Of a DNA stretch of 23,500 nucleotides, positions 15,238 through 21,648 are shown in pieces; within the stretch, counting starts at the first letter, position 1; the number at the start of each line of letters is the position of its first letter. The position numbers and the translations under genes are program-made. The notes under the pieces were generated by a model, which was given only the letters and a program-made list of their open reading frames with translations, ran no database searches and had not been told where the DNA came from. Source of the DNA: Candidatus Uhrbacteria bacterium (lineage in GTDB: Bacteria > Patescibacteriota > Patescibacteriia > JACQRZ01); contig JACQRZ010000051.1 in assembly GCA_016206235.1 (NCBI GenBank), forward strand, positions 1 through 23,500. The letters run 5' to 3'.

Positions 15238-16391
15238 TGCAGAACATATCCTTTGCAATCGTAATGTATGGAATAGTTGCCGTTCTCTGTAGTGGAAGCT
15301 TGTCCGTGTATGCACAAGAAGTGCATGGCGGTTTGGATACCGACCATGACGGGTTGTCCGACTCATTTGAAAAAATTCTTTCAACTCACAACGAGAAGAT
15401 TGATACAGACAGCGACGGCTATAGTGACTTTCTCGAGGTCAAGCATGGATACAATCCTTTAGGGGAAGGCGTATTAGCGGTAGTGAGTAGGGGTCCTCAA
15501 GCGTCAAAAGATGTGTCGGTTGAGGAGTATAATAGGCTGAACGATTTTTTTTCTTTACTTGTAGATATAGCAAATCCACGTATAGCGCTGGACGTTTTAA
15601 GACGGAGTAGCAAGAACGACACTCGTATACTCCGTTCATGCCATGAGCTTGTTCATGGCATCGGGCATGCTGCGTACGCAAAGTATAAGTCTGCTCAGAC
15701 AGCACTTCAGTTCCATAATGATATGTGTGGCTCAGGTTATCTCCACGGTGTCCTAGAAGCAGCGCTCGGAAGTTCGCATAGTATTTTGAAAGATGCACAT
15801 GCATTGTGTGTGTCTGGTGATGCAAAATGTTATCATGGTATCGGCCATGGATTTATGTATTTTACTGATAATGATCTCCCGAAGTCGCTGGCATACTGTA
15901 GTGCATACAAAAAAGAGAGCGCGCGAAAGCGTTGCTCCGAAGGTGTTTTTATGGAGAACTTTTCTTCAGATCAATTGCTCCATCCCATACGTCATTTGAA
16001 TTCAGCAGATCCTTTCGCACTGTGTAGAAAACAAAAGAAGCGCTACAAAGATACGTGTTATTTTTATGCACCGAGATACGTTATTACGTTACATAAAGAT
16101 GCGGCCACTTTATTAAAGCAATGCTCCAAAGAAGGCGGTTATCGTGACACCTGTATGATTGGAATGGGGAGCGCTCTTATGAAGAAAAATATCGATGATC
16201 CTACATATGTGGAAAGACTTTGTGCTCAAGCACAAAAAACGGAGCAGAAATACTGTATTCAAGGAATGGTGAGCTATTACATCGTTCACTATGATTCGCT
16301 CGAAGAAGCAAAAAAACTGTGCCCGACGCTTTCCGCTGCGAATGTGAAAACATGCAGGAAAGCGGTTGCTTCCCATTCATATCTTTTTTAA
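15228..16391 (+). CDS. Exported Cys-rich tandem-repeat protein with calcium-binding-type repeats
   Basis: The 387-residue protein has a signal peptide (hydrophobic 8-26, cleavage likely after VYA at 29). Two thrombospondin-3/dockerin-like calcium loops follow: DTDHDGLSD (37-45) and DTDSDGYSD (59-67). From about residue 135 on there is a repeated helical unit of 32-41 residues with paired cysteines: 194/201, 224/236, 266/277, 299/309, 332/343 and 365/376, with Cys138 and Cys167 starting the series. The second Cys is usually followed by a Gly-rich turn (CYHGIGHG, CSEGVF, CMIGMG, CIQGMV). The first units carry HGIGH twice and LHG once, possible metal or heme ligands. I know no family name for this. 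It is likely secreted or wall-bound and disulfide-stabilised. GTG at 15237 is an alternative start. Confidence 0.82.
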   Translation: MSLVQNISFAIVMYGIVAVLCSGSLSVYAQEVHGGLDTDHDGLSDSFEKILSTHNEKIDTDSDGYSDFLEVKHGYNPLGEGVLAVVSRGPQASKDVSVEEYNRLNDFFSLLVDIANPRIALDVLRRSSKNDTRILRSCHELVHGIGHAAYAKYKSAQTALQFHNDMCGSGYLHGVLEAALGSSHSILKDAHALCVSGDAKCYHGIGHGFMYFTDNDLPKSLAYCSAYKKESARKRCSEGVFMENFSSDQLLHPIRHLNSADPFALCRKQKKRYKDTCYFYAPRYVITLHKDAATLLKQCSKEGGYRDTCMIGMGSALMKKNIDDPTYVERLCAQAQKTEQKYCIQGMVSYYIVHYDSLEEAKKLCPTLSAANVKTCRKAVASHSYLF

Positions 16392-16420
16392 AATGAAACA
16401 TTATTCATTACAGCAATAGT

Positions 16421-16981
16421 GTGGTGGGTAAAATCGAAATCATTGTTGGTTGTATGTTTTCAGGCAAGAGCGAGGAGCTTTTACGCCGCTTGAGGCGGAG
16501 TGTTATTGCCAAGAAAAAAATCGCTGTGTTCAAGCCAAGCGTAGATACGCGCTGGAATAAAACCTATGAATTGTGCAGTAGAAACGGCGAATGCATCCAA
16601 GCATTGCCAATTACTGATCCACAAGAGATGCTGCGGGCAATTGAGGATGTAGATGTAGTAGGTATCGATGAGTTGCATTTTTTTCCAGAAGTGATAGTGT
16701 CTGTTGTCGAACAATTGCGGAAAGAAGGAAAGCATGTGATAGCGTCTGGTCTTGATATGGATTTCCGAGGCGAGCCTTTTGGGTGTGTACCGCAGCTCTT
16801 GGCAGTTGCAGACTTGGTGCTCAAGCTCGACGCCATCTGCATGATATGCGGGAAATCGGCAACAATGACCCAAAGGCTCATCAACGGAAAACCGGCGCCC
16901 TACACGACTTCCAATATCCATGTCGGTGACGAAGAGTATCAAGCTCGATGTCGTAATTGCCATGAAGTGTCGATTCCATAA
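16421..16981 (+). CDS. tdk: Thymidine kinase
   Basis: The 186-residue enzyme phosphorylates thymidine to dTMP with ATP, a salvage step in the cytoplasm. The P-loop is GCMFSGKS (10-17), the catalytic Asp-Glu pair lies in GIDELHFF (81-88; other TKs usually have DEaQFF), and the structural zinc site is Cys140, Cys143, Cys177 and Cys180. The lasso segment with YTTSNIHVGDEEYQARC is also typical. Length matches the type II TK family. The start codon is GTG at 16421, directly followed by a second GTG; both would serve. A salvage gene fits an organism that depends on outside nucleosides. It is 3 nt upstream of mnmA and shares its transcript. Confidence 0.95.
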   Translation: MVGKIEIIVGCMFSGKSEELLRRLRRSVIAKKKIAVFKPSVDTRWNKTYELCSRNGECIQALPITDPQEMLRAIEDVDVVGIDELHFFPEVIVSVVEQLRKEGKHVIASGLDMDFRGEPFGCVPQLLAVADLVLKLDAICMICGKSATMTQRLINGKPAPYTTSNIHVGDEEYQARCRNCHEVSIP

Positions 16982-16984
16982 ACC

Positions 16985-18130
16985 ATGACAAAGCAAATGA
17001 AAAAAGTATATGTCGCCCTTTCTGGAGGAGTAGATTCTGCTGTTGCAGCTCTCTTGCTCAAAGAAAAGGGTTACGATGTTCGAGGCGTCTCTATGCTGGA
17101 ATACGATCCTCATCTTGGCGATATCGCATGCACGCAAGATCAAGATCGCCGCGACGCGGCAGCGGTTGCAGCAGCGCTTGCAATTCCATTTGAAGAGTGG
17201 GATTTTCGAGCTGTCTATAAAAAAGCTGTGGTGGACTATCTTGTGCGTGAATATAAGCTTGGAAGAACGCCGAATCCGGACGTGATGTGTAACAAGTCTG
17301 TAAAGTTCGGACTCTTTTTAAAAAAAGCTTTACAAAATGACGCAGATTTTATAGCTACCGGACACTACATCTGTCTGCGGCAGAAAACTCGAAATTCGAA
17401 ACTCGAAACTCCAAAAAAATCAAACGCCTACAAACTACAAACTACAAACTACAAACTTTTCCAAGCCAAGGATACCAATAAGGATCAGTCGTATTTTCTC
17501 TATACGTTGACTCAGAAGCAGTTGAAGTATTGTCTTTTCCCGCTAGGGAGTATGACAAAGCCAGAGGTTCGAAAAATTGCCAAGAAAAAAGGACTGCCAA
17601 ATTGGGACAAAAAAGATAGCCAAGGAGTGTGCTTTATTGGCGATATTTCCATGTATGATTTTTTAAAGAAACACCTGCCCATGAAAAGCGGGCCACTCGT
17701 TACGCCAGAAGGAAGGATCGTTGGCGAGCATAAAGGCGCCGCGTACTACACGATCGGGCAACGGCATGGCCTTGGCTTTGCCGGGGGAAGTGAACCGCTC
17801 TATGTTGTTGCAAAAGATATGAAAAAAAATACGGTTGTTGTTGCGCCAGAAAAAGCGAGAAATCAGCTTTTTCAAAAAGAACTCGTCTGCAAGAAGATCC
17901 ATTGGATATCTGGCAAAGCGCCCTTCTTGCCATTGAACTGCAAAGCACGCATTCGCTACCGCCAACCACTACAATCCTGTATTCTAAAGAAGCTAGAAGC
18001 TAGAAGCTATAAGCTAGAAGCTATTTTTGCCAAACCTCAGCGAGCAATTACACCAGGCCAAGCAGTTGTGTTTTATAAGGGCAAGGAGATGCTCGGCGGA
18101 GGAACTATATGCTCATTCGAAAGAGCGTGA
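16985..18130 (+). CDS. mnmA: tRNA-specific 2-thiouridylase MnmA
   Basis: MnmA puts sulfur on C2 of the wobble uridine U34 in tRNAs for Lys, Glu and Gln. The PP-loop is SGGVDS (13-18). The catalytic cysteines are Cys102 (NPDVMCNKSVKFG) and Cys216 (GVCFIGD). NKDQSYFLYTL and TPEGRIVGEHKGAAYYTIGQRHGLG follow the family closely, and the C-terminal beta-barrel ends CLGGG-like in MLGGGTI. At 381 residues it is slightly long. The extra length lies in two places coded by heptanucleotide arrays: residues about 133-158 (after the GHY motif, reading YKLQTTNYKL) and about 335-345 (KLEARSYKLEA) in the barrel. Both are loops, so activity is probably kept. The start at 16985 is 3 nt after tdk; Met5 (16997) is an alternative. 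Confidence 0.95.
   Translation: MTKQMKKVYVALSGGVDSAVAALLLKEKGYDVRGVSMLEYDPHLGDIACTQDQDRRDAAAVAAALAIPFEEWDFRAVYKKAVVDYLVREYKLGRTPNPDVMCNKSVKFGLFLKKALQNDADFIATGHYICLRQKTRNSKLETPKKSNAYKLQTTNYKLFQAKDTNKDQSYFLYTLTQKQLKYCLFPLGSMTKPEVRKIAKKKGLPNWDKKDSQGVCFIGDISMYDFLKKHLPMKSGPLVTPEGRIVGEHKGAAYYTIGQRHGLGFAGGSEPLYVVAKDMKKNTVVVAPEKARNQLFQKELVCKKIHWISGKAPFLPLNCKARIRYRQPLQSCILKKLEARSYKLEAIFAKPQRAITPGQAVVFYKGKEMLGGGTICSFERA
17384..17455 (+). repeat. Two heptanucleotide arrays inside mnmA
   Basis: The first array 17384-17411 has AAAACTC, GAAATTC, GAAACTC, GAAACTC. After 16 nt a second array 17428-17455 has CTACAAA four times without a mismatch. Both stay open in the mnmA frame and code a loop just after GHYICLRQ, where related proteins are shorter. 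Confidence 0.9.
17989..18023 (+). repeat. Heptanucleotide array inside the 3' part of mnmA
   Basis: There are five 7-nt units: GAAGCTA, GAAGCTA, GAAGCTA, TAAGCTA, GAAGCTA. They code KLEARSYKLEA in the C-terminal barrel. The unit is nearly the same as in the array upstream of rpsM (ATAAGCT), 3.8 kb away. Confidence 0.9.
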
Positions 18131-18134
18131 TCTC

Positions 18135-18236
18135 ATGCGTGCAAAAGAAATAAACGACGAATGGATTGTCAGGAATAAACAAATGTACGAAGGTATTATT
18201 TCAAGTTTGCCATCTCATCTTGCAAAAATATATTGA
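18135..18236 (+). CDS. Possible small protein of 33 residues, function unknown
   Basis: The ATG lies 4 nt after the mnmA stop and the frame codes a plausible soluble helical peptide (MRAKEINDEWIVRNKQMYEG, then IISSLPSHLAKIY). There is no clear ribosome site, but termination-reinitiation from mnmA is possible. No homolog comes to mind. It could also be a chance ORF or the remnant of a longer gene. Confidence 0.35.
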   Translation: MRAKEINDEWIVRNKQMYEGIISSLPSHLAKIY

Positions 18237-18255
18237 TTGAGTAGTATAGGCGGAT

Positions 18256-18789
18256 ATGATGACACTACAGCAAAAAAAAGAAGCAGATGCTCACTATATC
18301 CTTACCATGTTAGGGCTTGATTGGGATACTCTACAGGGGAAAAAGATTCTCGATATTGGCGAGGGTTCGCCCGAGCTTCGAGAGTGCGCGGCAACGCGGG
18401 GAATAACGGTTATTCCGCTTCCAATAGAATCTGGAGATATTGAGTTTCCCTACGCCGACCAATCCTTTGACTATATTCTTTCGTTCGCGCTTTTTCCTGG
18501 CGCATTTCCTGATGCGAACATAGTTGAATCGCTCTTCAACGAAGCGCGACGCGTGTTAAAAAACGGCGGCGAGTTTCGTTTTGGTCCAGGCAATGTCTAT
18601 TTTGGAGACGAAGCAACCATACCGTTAAGCGCTAATGAAACGGATATGGAAAAAGAGAGTCGTATGAAAATAATGTACGAGCGATCGCTCGCCTTTCTTA
18701 AAACATTGGATAGCGACATAGAGGTGGTGGCTCTGCAAGGAGAAGATCCTAAACTCTACTTTTATCATTACTTTGTTTCAAGAAAGTGA
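18256..18789 (+). CDS. Class I SAM-dependent methyltransferase-like protein
   Basis: The 177-residue protein shows the order of a small Rossmann methyltransferase: motif I KILDIGEGSPELRECA (SAM-binding loop, although the usual GxGxG is GEGSPE), the acidic second strand replaced by VIPLPIE, the motif FPYADQSFDYILSFALF and the post-motif EARRVLKNGGEFRFGP. These are the parts of the Methyltransf_11 group. The substrate cannot be told. The N-terminal 30 residues are helical. It starts at a double ATG after AGGCGGAT, a partial ribosome site. The short loop and missing second acidic residue leave some chance that it is catalytically degraded. Promoter and operon membership are unclear; it follows mnmA and the small ORF in the same direction. 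Confidence 0.75.
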   Translation: MMTLQQKKEADAHYILTMLGLDWDTLQGKKILDIGEGSPELRECAATRGITVIPLPIESGDIEFPYADQSFDYILSFALFPGAFPDANIVESLFNEARRVLKNGGEFRFGPGNVYFGDEATIPLSANETDMEKESRMKIMYERSLAFLKTLDSDIEVVALQGEDPKLYFYHYFVSRK

Positions 18790-18791
18790 TT

Positions 18792-18819
18792 TTGACAGAA
18801 TTGTTCATTTTGATACACT
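18792..18819 (+). promoter_or_regulatory. Promoter of the hicB-hicA pair
   Basis: A perfect TTGACA (18792-18797) is followed after 16 nt by TACACT (18814-18819), with TGA directly before it (extended -10). Transcription would start near 18826, about 16 nt before the hicB ATG. The -35 begins 3 nt after the methyltransferase stop, so the pair has its own promoter. Confidence 0.65.
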
Positions 18820-18841
18820 TAGGTTGGTTAAGTAAAAATAT

Positions 18842-19069
18842 ATGAATACTCGACGTCAATTTCCTATCGTTATCGAGAAGGATGAGGAAGGTTATGTCGC
18901 TTCATGTCCTCAGTTGAAGGGTTGTTACACTCAAGGAGACACCTATGAAGATGTACTTGAGAATATAAAGGATGCGATAAAACTTTACTGCCTTGAATTA
19001 AAAGATAGCGGAGAATCTATTCCTGAAGCTGTTACCGTGATGCTCACAACACTTGATCTTGAAATGTAA
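18842..19069 (+). CDS. hicB: HicB-family antitoxin
   Basis: The 75-residue protein is a HicB-type partial RNase-H fold: FPIVIEKDEEGYVASCPQLKGCYTQG with the family pattern of a strand, Asp/Glu turn and GCxxxG-like loop, then TYEDVLENIKDAIKLYCLEL helix. It neutralises the HicA RNase by direct binding. At 75 residues it lacks the extra C-terminal DNA-binding domain found in longer HicB proteins, so autoregulation through HicB is uncertain. It precedes the toxin gene and the stop codon overlaps the toxin start (TAATG), which couples their translation. There is no ribosome-site motif before this ATG. Confidence 0.88.
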   Translation: MNTRRQFPIVIEKDEEGYVASCPQLKGCYTQGDTYEDVLENIKDAIKLYCLELKDSGESIPEAVTVMLTTLDLEM

Positions 19070-19293
19070 TGTCTCCGCGTTTACCTCGAGTAACGGCTCG
19101 GCAGGTTATGTCCGCACTTCAAAGGGCGGGTTTTTGTGTTTCGAGGCAAAGCGGAAGTCATATCATTTTTAAAAAAAGTAATGAAAATCGCGTTACGGTT
19201 CCGTTTCACGGGTCAACTATTCTTCATCCGAAGATTTTAAAATCAATATTGAAAGATTCGGGAATTTCTGTCGATGATTTTATAAATAGCTGA
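19069..19293 (+). CDS. hicA: HicA-family mRNA interferase toxin
   Basis: The 74-residue protein has the double-stranded-RNA-binding-like HicA fold: VTARQVMSALQRAGF, then RQSGSHIIFKK in which His31 is the conserved catalytic histidine, the strand RVTVPFHG, and the closing helix LHPKILKSILKDSGIS with DDFINS. HicA cleaves mRNA and stalls growth until bound by HicB. It overlaps hicB by one base in TAATG. The order antitoxin-toxin is the reverse of the E. coli hicAB order but common in many lineages. All key residues are present, so it is likely functional. alaS starts 3 nt after its stop, so the essential synthetase may be transcribed from the toxin-antitoxin promoter. Confidence 0.88.
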   Translation: MSPRLPRVTARQVMSALQRAGFCVSRQSGSHIIFKKSNENRVTVPFHGSTILHPKILKSILKDSGISVDDFINS

Positions 19294-19296
19294 TAT

Positions 19297-21075
19297 ATGA
19301 ACTCATCAGAAATTCGAAAAAATTTTTTAGACTATTTTAACAAGCGTGGCCATGCGGTGGTGCCCTCGTCGTCATTGATCCCAGATGATCCGTCGGTGCT
19401 TTTGACAACCGCAGGCATGCAGCAGTTTAAGAAGTACTACACGGGCGAGGCGGACGCACTCAAGGATTTCTGTTCAAAAAGCACCGCATCGATTCAGAAA
19501 AGTTTTCGCACCTCCGACATTGATGAAGTAGGTGATGAAAGCCACCTCACGTTTTTTGAGATGCTTGGTAATTTTTCCTTTGGAGGATATTTCAAGCGCG
19601 AGGCAATCACCTATGCGCATGAATTCATTACCAAGGTCATGCAACTTCCTATTTCGTATGTTACGGTTTTTGAGGGCTCAGCAACAGTTCCTAAAGATGA
19701 AGAGTCGCGTGCAATTTGGCAGGAGTTAGGCATTGTTGATATTCGCGAAGAGGGTATGGACGACGTCTTTTGGGGTCCCACTGGCACATCTGGCCCGTGC
19801 GGTCCTACAGCAGAAATCTACTGCAAAAACGCCAGCGGCAAGGATATTGAAGTATGGAATATCGTTTTTAACCAATTCATGTGTTCTGGTTCTCGTGAGG
19901 AATTGCTTTCCGGTAATGCCACACTATCACCCCTAGATATTTTTGGTATCGATACTGGTATGGGTCTTGAGCGACTTGCAATGATTTCACAAAGCACCAA
20001 GACTATTTTTGAAACAGATCTTTTTAGTCCTCTTATGGATTTATTGCCCCAAAGCATGGATGTGCGGACAAAGCGAATCATTGCCGATCATGCGCGTGGG
20101 ACTGCATTCTTGCTCTCCGAAGGTGTTCAGCCATCGAATAAGGAACGAGGATATGTGCTTCGCAGGTTGCTTCGTCGAATAATCGTTCACGAGTATCTTG
20201 CGCACGAAACACCATTCCCGCTCGAGAATATACTGTCGGCAGCGGTTCGTGAGTATAGAGGATTTTATCCAGAGCTCAACGAACAGACGGTACTTAAAGA
20301 ATTTGCAACAGAAAAAGAAAAGTTTTTAAAGACATTAAAGAACGGCCTCAAGGAGTTGCAAAAGCTTGAGAATTTGACGCCGCAAAACGCATTTAAGCTC
20401 TATGAAAGCTATGGCTTGCCATTTGAAATCATCAAAGAAATAGGTGGTGATCGTGCGGCAAGTCTTTCGCGTGCGAGTTTTGACGAGGAATTTAAAAAAC
20501 ACCAAGAAATTTCACGTGCCGGCCTTGAAAAGAAATTTGGTGGCCATGGATTGCTGCTAGACACCGGCGAGTTGAAGGCAAAAGATGAACAGGAGCTGAA
20601 AATTGTTACTCGATTGCATACGGCAACACATCTTTTGCAGCAAGCATTGCGCACGGTGCTTGGGGAAGCGGTATCACAAAAGGGATCAGATATTACGGTT
20701 GAGCGAACACGCTTTGATTTTTCTTTTGATAGAAAACTTATGCCCGAGGAGATACAAGAGGTGGAGCAGGTAATCAATGATATTATTCAAAAAGATCTTC
20801 CAGTGCAAAAAGTTGAGCTACCGATTGATGAAGCAAAAAAGACAGGCGCTCTCTATTTTTTCTCCGCCAAAGGCGGATCCGCCTCAGGCGGAAAAGAAAA
20901 ATATCCCGATCATGTGAATATCTACTTTGTTGGAAATTCACTCGAAGAAGCCTTTTCCAAAGAGTTTTGCGGAGGCCCGCACGTTACACGCACAGGTGAA
21001 ATCGGCAAAGTGAAAATTGCGAAAGAAGAAGCGGTAGCCGCTGGCATCCGCCGTATTCGCGCTGTTGTTGAATAA
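19297..21075 (+). CDS. alaS: Alanyl-tRNA synthetase, short form
   Basis: AlaRS charges tRNA-Ala. The class II core is complete: motif 1 around HAVVPSSSLIPDDPSVLLTT (19-38), motif 2 FRTSDIDEVGDESHLTFFEM (70-89) and motif 3 GMGLERL (221-227). The editing domain keeps HTATHLL (His441, His445) and CGGPH (Cys558, His562), the zinc ligands that clear Ser- and Gly-tRNA. The protein ends right after GIRRIRAVVE at residue 592, so the DHHA1 and C-Ala part of the usual roughly 870-residue enzyme is absent; the spacer before the editing motif (FGGHGLLLDTGEL) is also short. Residues 523-532 (SAKGGSASGG) are an exact 10-codon insertion made by two DNA palindromes. The tight link to hicA (3 nt) suggests co-transcription. 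Confidence 0.96.
   Translation: MNSSEIRKNFLDYFNKRGHAVVPSSSLIPDDPSVLLTTAGMQQFKKYYTGEADALKDFCSKSTASIQKSFRTSDIDEVGDESHLTFFEMLGNFSFGGYFKREAITYAHEFITKVMQLPISYVTVFEGSATVPKDEESRAIWQELGIVDIREEGMDDVFWGPTGTSGPCGPTAEIYCKNASGKDIEVWNIVFNQFMCSGSREELLSGNATLSPLDIFGIDTGMGLERLAMISQSTKTIFETDLFSPLMDLLPQSMDVRTKRIIADHARGTAFLLSEGVQPSNKERGYVLRRLLRRIIVHEYLAHETPFPLENILSAAVREYRGFYPELNEQTVLKEFATEKEKFLKTLKNGLKELQKLENLTPQNAFKLYESYGLPFEIIKEIGGDRAASLSRASFDEEFKKHQEISRAGLEKKFGGHGLLLDTGELKAKDEQELKIVTRLHTATHLLQQALRTVLGEAVSQKGSDITVERTRFDFSFDRKLMPEEIQEVEQVINDIIQKDLPVQKVELPIDEAKKTGALYFFSAKGGSASGGKEKYPDHVNIYFVGNSLEEAFSKEFCGGPHVTRTGEIGKVKIAKEEAVAAGIRRIRAVVE
20863..20892 (+). repeat. Tandem 15-nt palindromes inserted in frame in alaS
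   Basis: TCCGCC-AAA-GGCGGA (20863-20877) is followed directly by TCCGCC-TCA-GGCGGA (20878-20892). Each is a perfect 6-bp stem with a 3-nt loop, and the 30 nt line up exactly with codons 523-532. Other AlaRS proteins run from a Phe directly into the GEKYPD-like motif at this point. Confidence 0.9.
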
Positions 21076-21120
21076 ACCTATGCAAAAAGAAAAACAAAGC
21101 TGTGTAAGTTGCAATTTGTA

Positions 21121-21242
21121 AAGCAAAACTTAGGCTTGCTTGCGTACTTTTTGGGTCCGTGATAGCATAGGATGGATCGTAAAAATAAGGGATTTTTACA
21201 TCGAGCGTAGCCCGCTTAAGTTTTGTGAAGCAAAAGTTAGGC
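21121..21242. other. Structured region with flanking direct repeats upstream of infA
   Basis: The 15-nt direct repeats 21121-21135 and 21228-21242 (AAGCAAAACTTAGGC, with one base changed in the second) flank a segment that can fold: CAAAACTTAGGC (21124-21135) pairs 11/12 with 21214-21225, and GTAAAAAT (21179-21186) pairs 8/8 with ATTTTTAC (21192-21199). No gene is seen in 21076-21337. It may be a small RNA or a short mobile element. Confidence 0.5.
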
Positions 21243-21248
21243 GTGGTA

Positions 21249-21276
21249 TTGCATAATTTCAAAGGTTTGCTATACT
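21249..21276 (+). promoter_or_regulatory. infA promoter P1 (with overlapping second promoter)
   Basis: TTGCAT (21249-21254), a 16-nt spacer and TATACT (21271-21276) preceded by TGC form a good extended -10 promoter with a start near 21283. A second set overlaps it: TTGCTA (21267-21272), 16 nt, perfect TATAAT (21289-21294), with a start near 21301. Confidence 0.65.
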
Positions 21277-21289
21277 ACGTTCAATTGGT

Positions 21290-21329
21290 ATAATAATCTC
21301 TGTTAACCAAGAGATTATTATTGTTTTTA
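21290..21329 (+). terminator. Intrinsic terminator-like hairpin in the infA leader
   Basis: ATAATAATCTCT (21290-21301) pairs 12/12 with AGAGATTATTAT (21310-21321) over an 8-nt loop and is followed by TGTTTTTA. It sits between promoter P1 and the infA ATG at 21338, so it can act as an attenuator or as a leader fold; A/T-rich stems make weaker terminators. Confidence 0.55.
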
Positions 21330-21337
21330 TATAAATT

Positions 21338-21571
21338 ATGGTCGAACAATCTGGGTCCAATGACAAGGACGTTATCGAAGCAGACGGAGCGGTGATTGAA
21401 TTGTTGCCATCAGCAACATTTCGCATAACCCTTGATAACGGGCATGAGATCTTAGGGCATTTGTCTGGGAAGATGCGCATGAACAGAATTCGTCTTCTTC
21501 CAGGAGACAGAGTTAAGGTTGAGATGACACCGTATGATTTAACAAAAGGACGGATTGTGTACCGTTATTAA
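21338..21571 (+). CDS. infA: Translation initiation factor IF-1
   Basis: The 77-residue protein is an S1/OB-fold IF-1, which blocks the ribosomal A site during initiation together with IF-2 and IF-3. The family lines [40 protein letters not shown] and [20 protein letters not shown] are all present, and length is typical with a slightly acidic N-terminal extension ([10 protein letters not shown]). It opens the ribosomal protein cluster. There is no ribosome-site motif; the leader instead has an intrinsic terminator-like hairpin. Confidence in the gene is very high, in the leader regulation moderate. Confidence 0.97.
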   Translation: MVEQSGSNDKDVIEADGAVIELLPSATFRITLDNGHEILGHLSGKMRMNRIRLLPGDRVKVEMTPYDLTKGRIVYRY

Positions 21572-21648
21572 ACGCAAAGCGTTTATCCTGAGCGTAGTCG
21601 AAGGGTAACCATTCGACAGGCTCATGGTAAAAATGCAAAGGCATTTTT
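21570..21648. repeat. Three palindromes between infA and rpmJ
   Basis: AAACGC-AAA-GCGTTT (21570-21584) holds part of the infA stop codon. Next comes TCCTGAGCGTAGTCGAAGGG (21586-21605) facing ATTCGACAGGCTCATGG (21611-21627), which pairs over most of its length and resembles the TCCTGAGC/TCGAAGG palindromes scattered in many bacterial genomes. Last, AAAAATGC (21629-21636) pairs 8/8 with GCATTTTT (21641-21648) and ends at the base before the rpmJ ATG. Confidence 0.7.

Noticed and set aside
15172..15240. Small ORF and Cys-rich gene as one frameshifted gene
   Set aside because: The downstream gene has its own complete signal peptide right after its start, so no upstream part is missing.
21121..21242. 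tRNA gene upstream of infA
   Set aside because: There is no TTCRANNY T-arm, no acceptor stem and no plausible anticodon loop.
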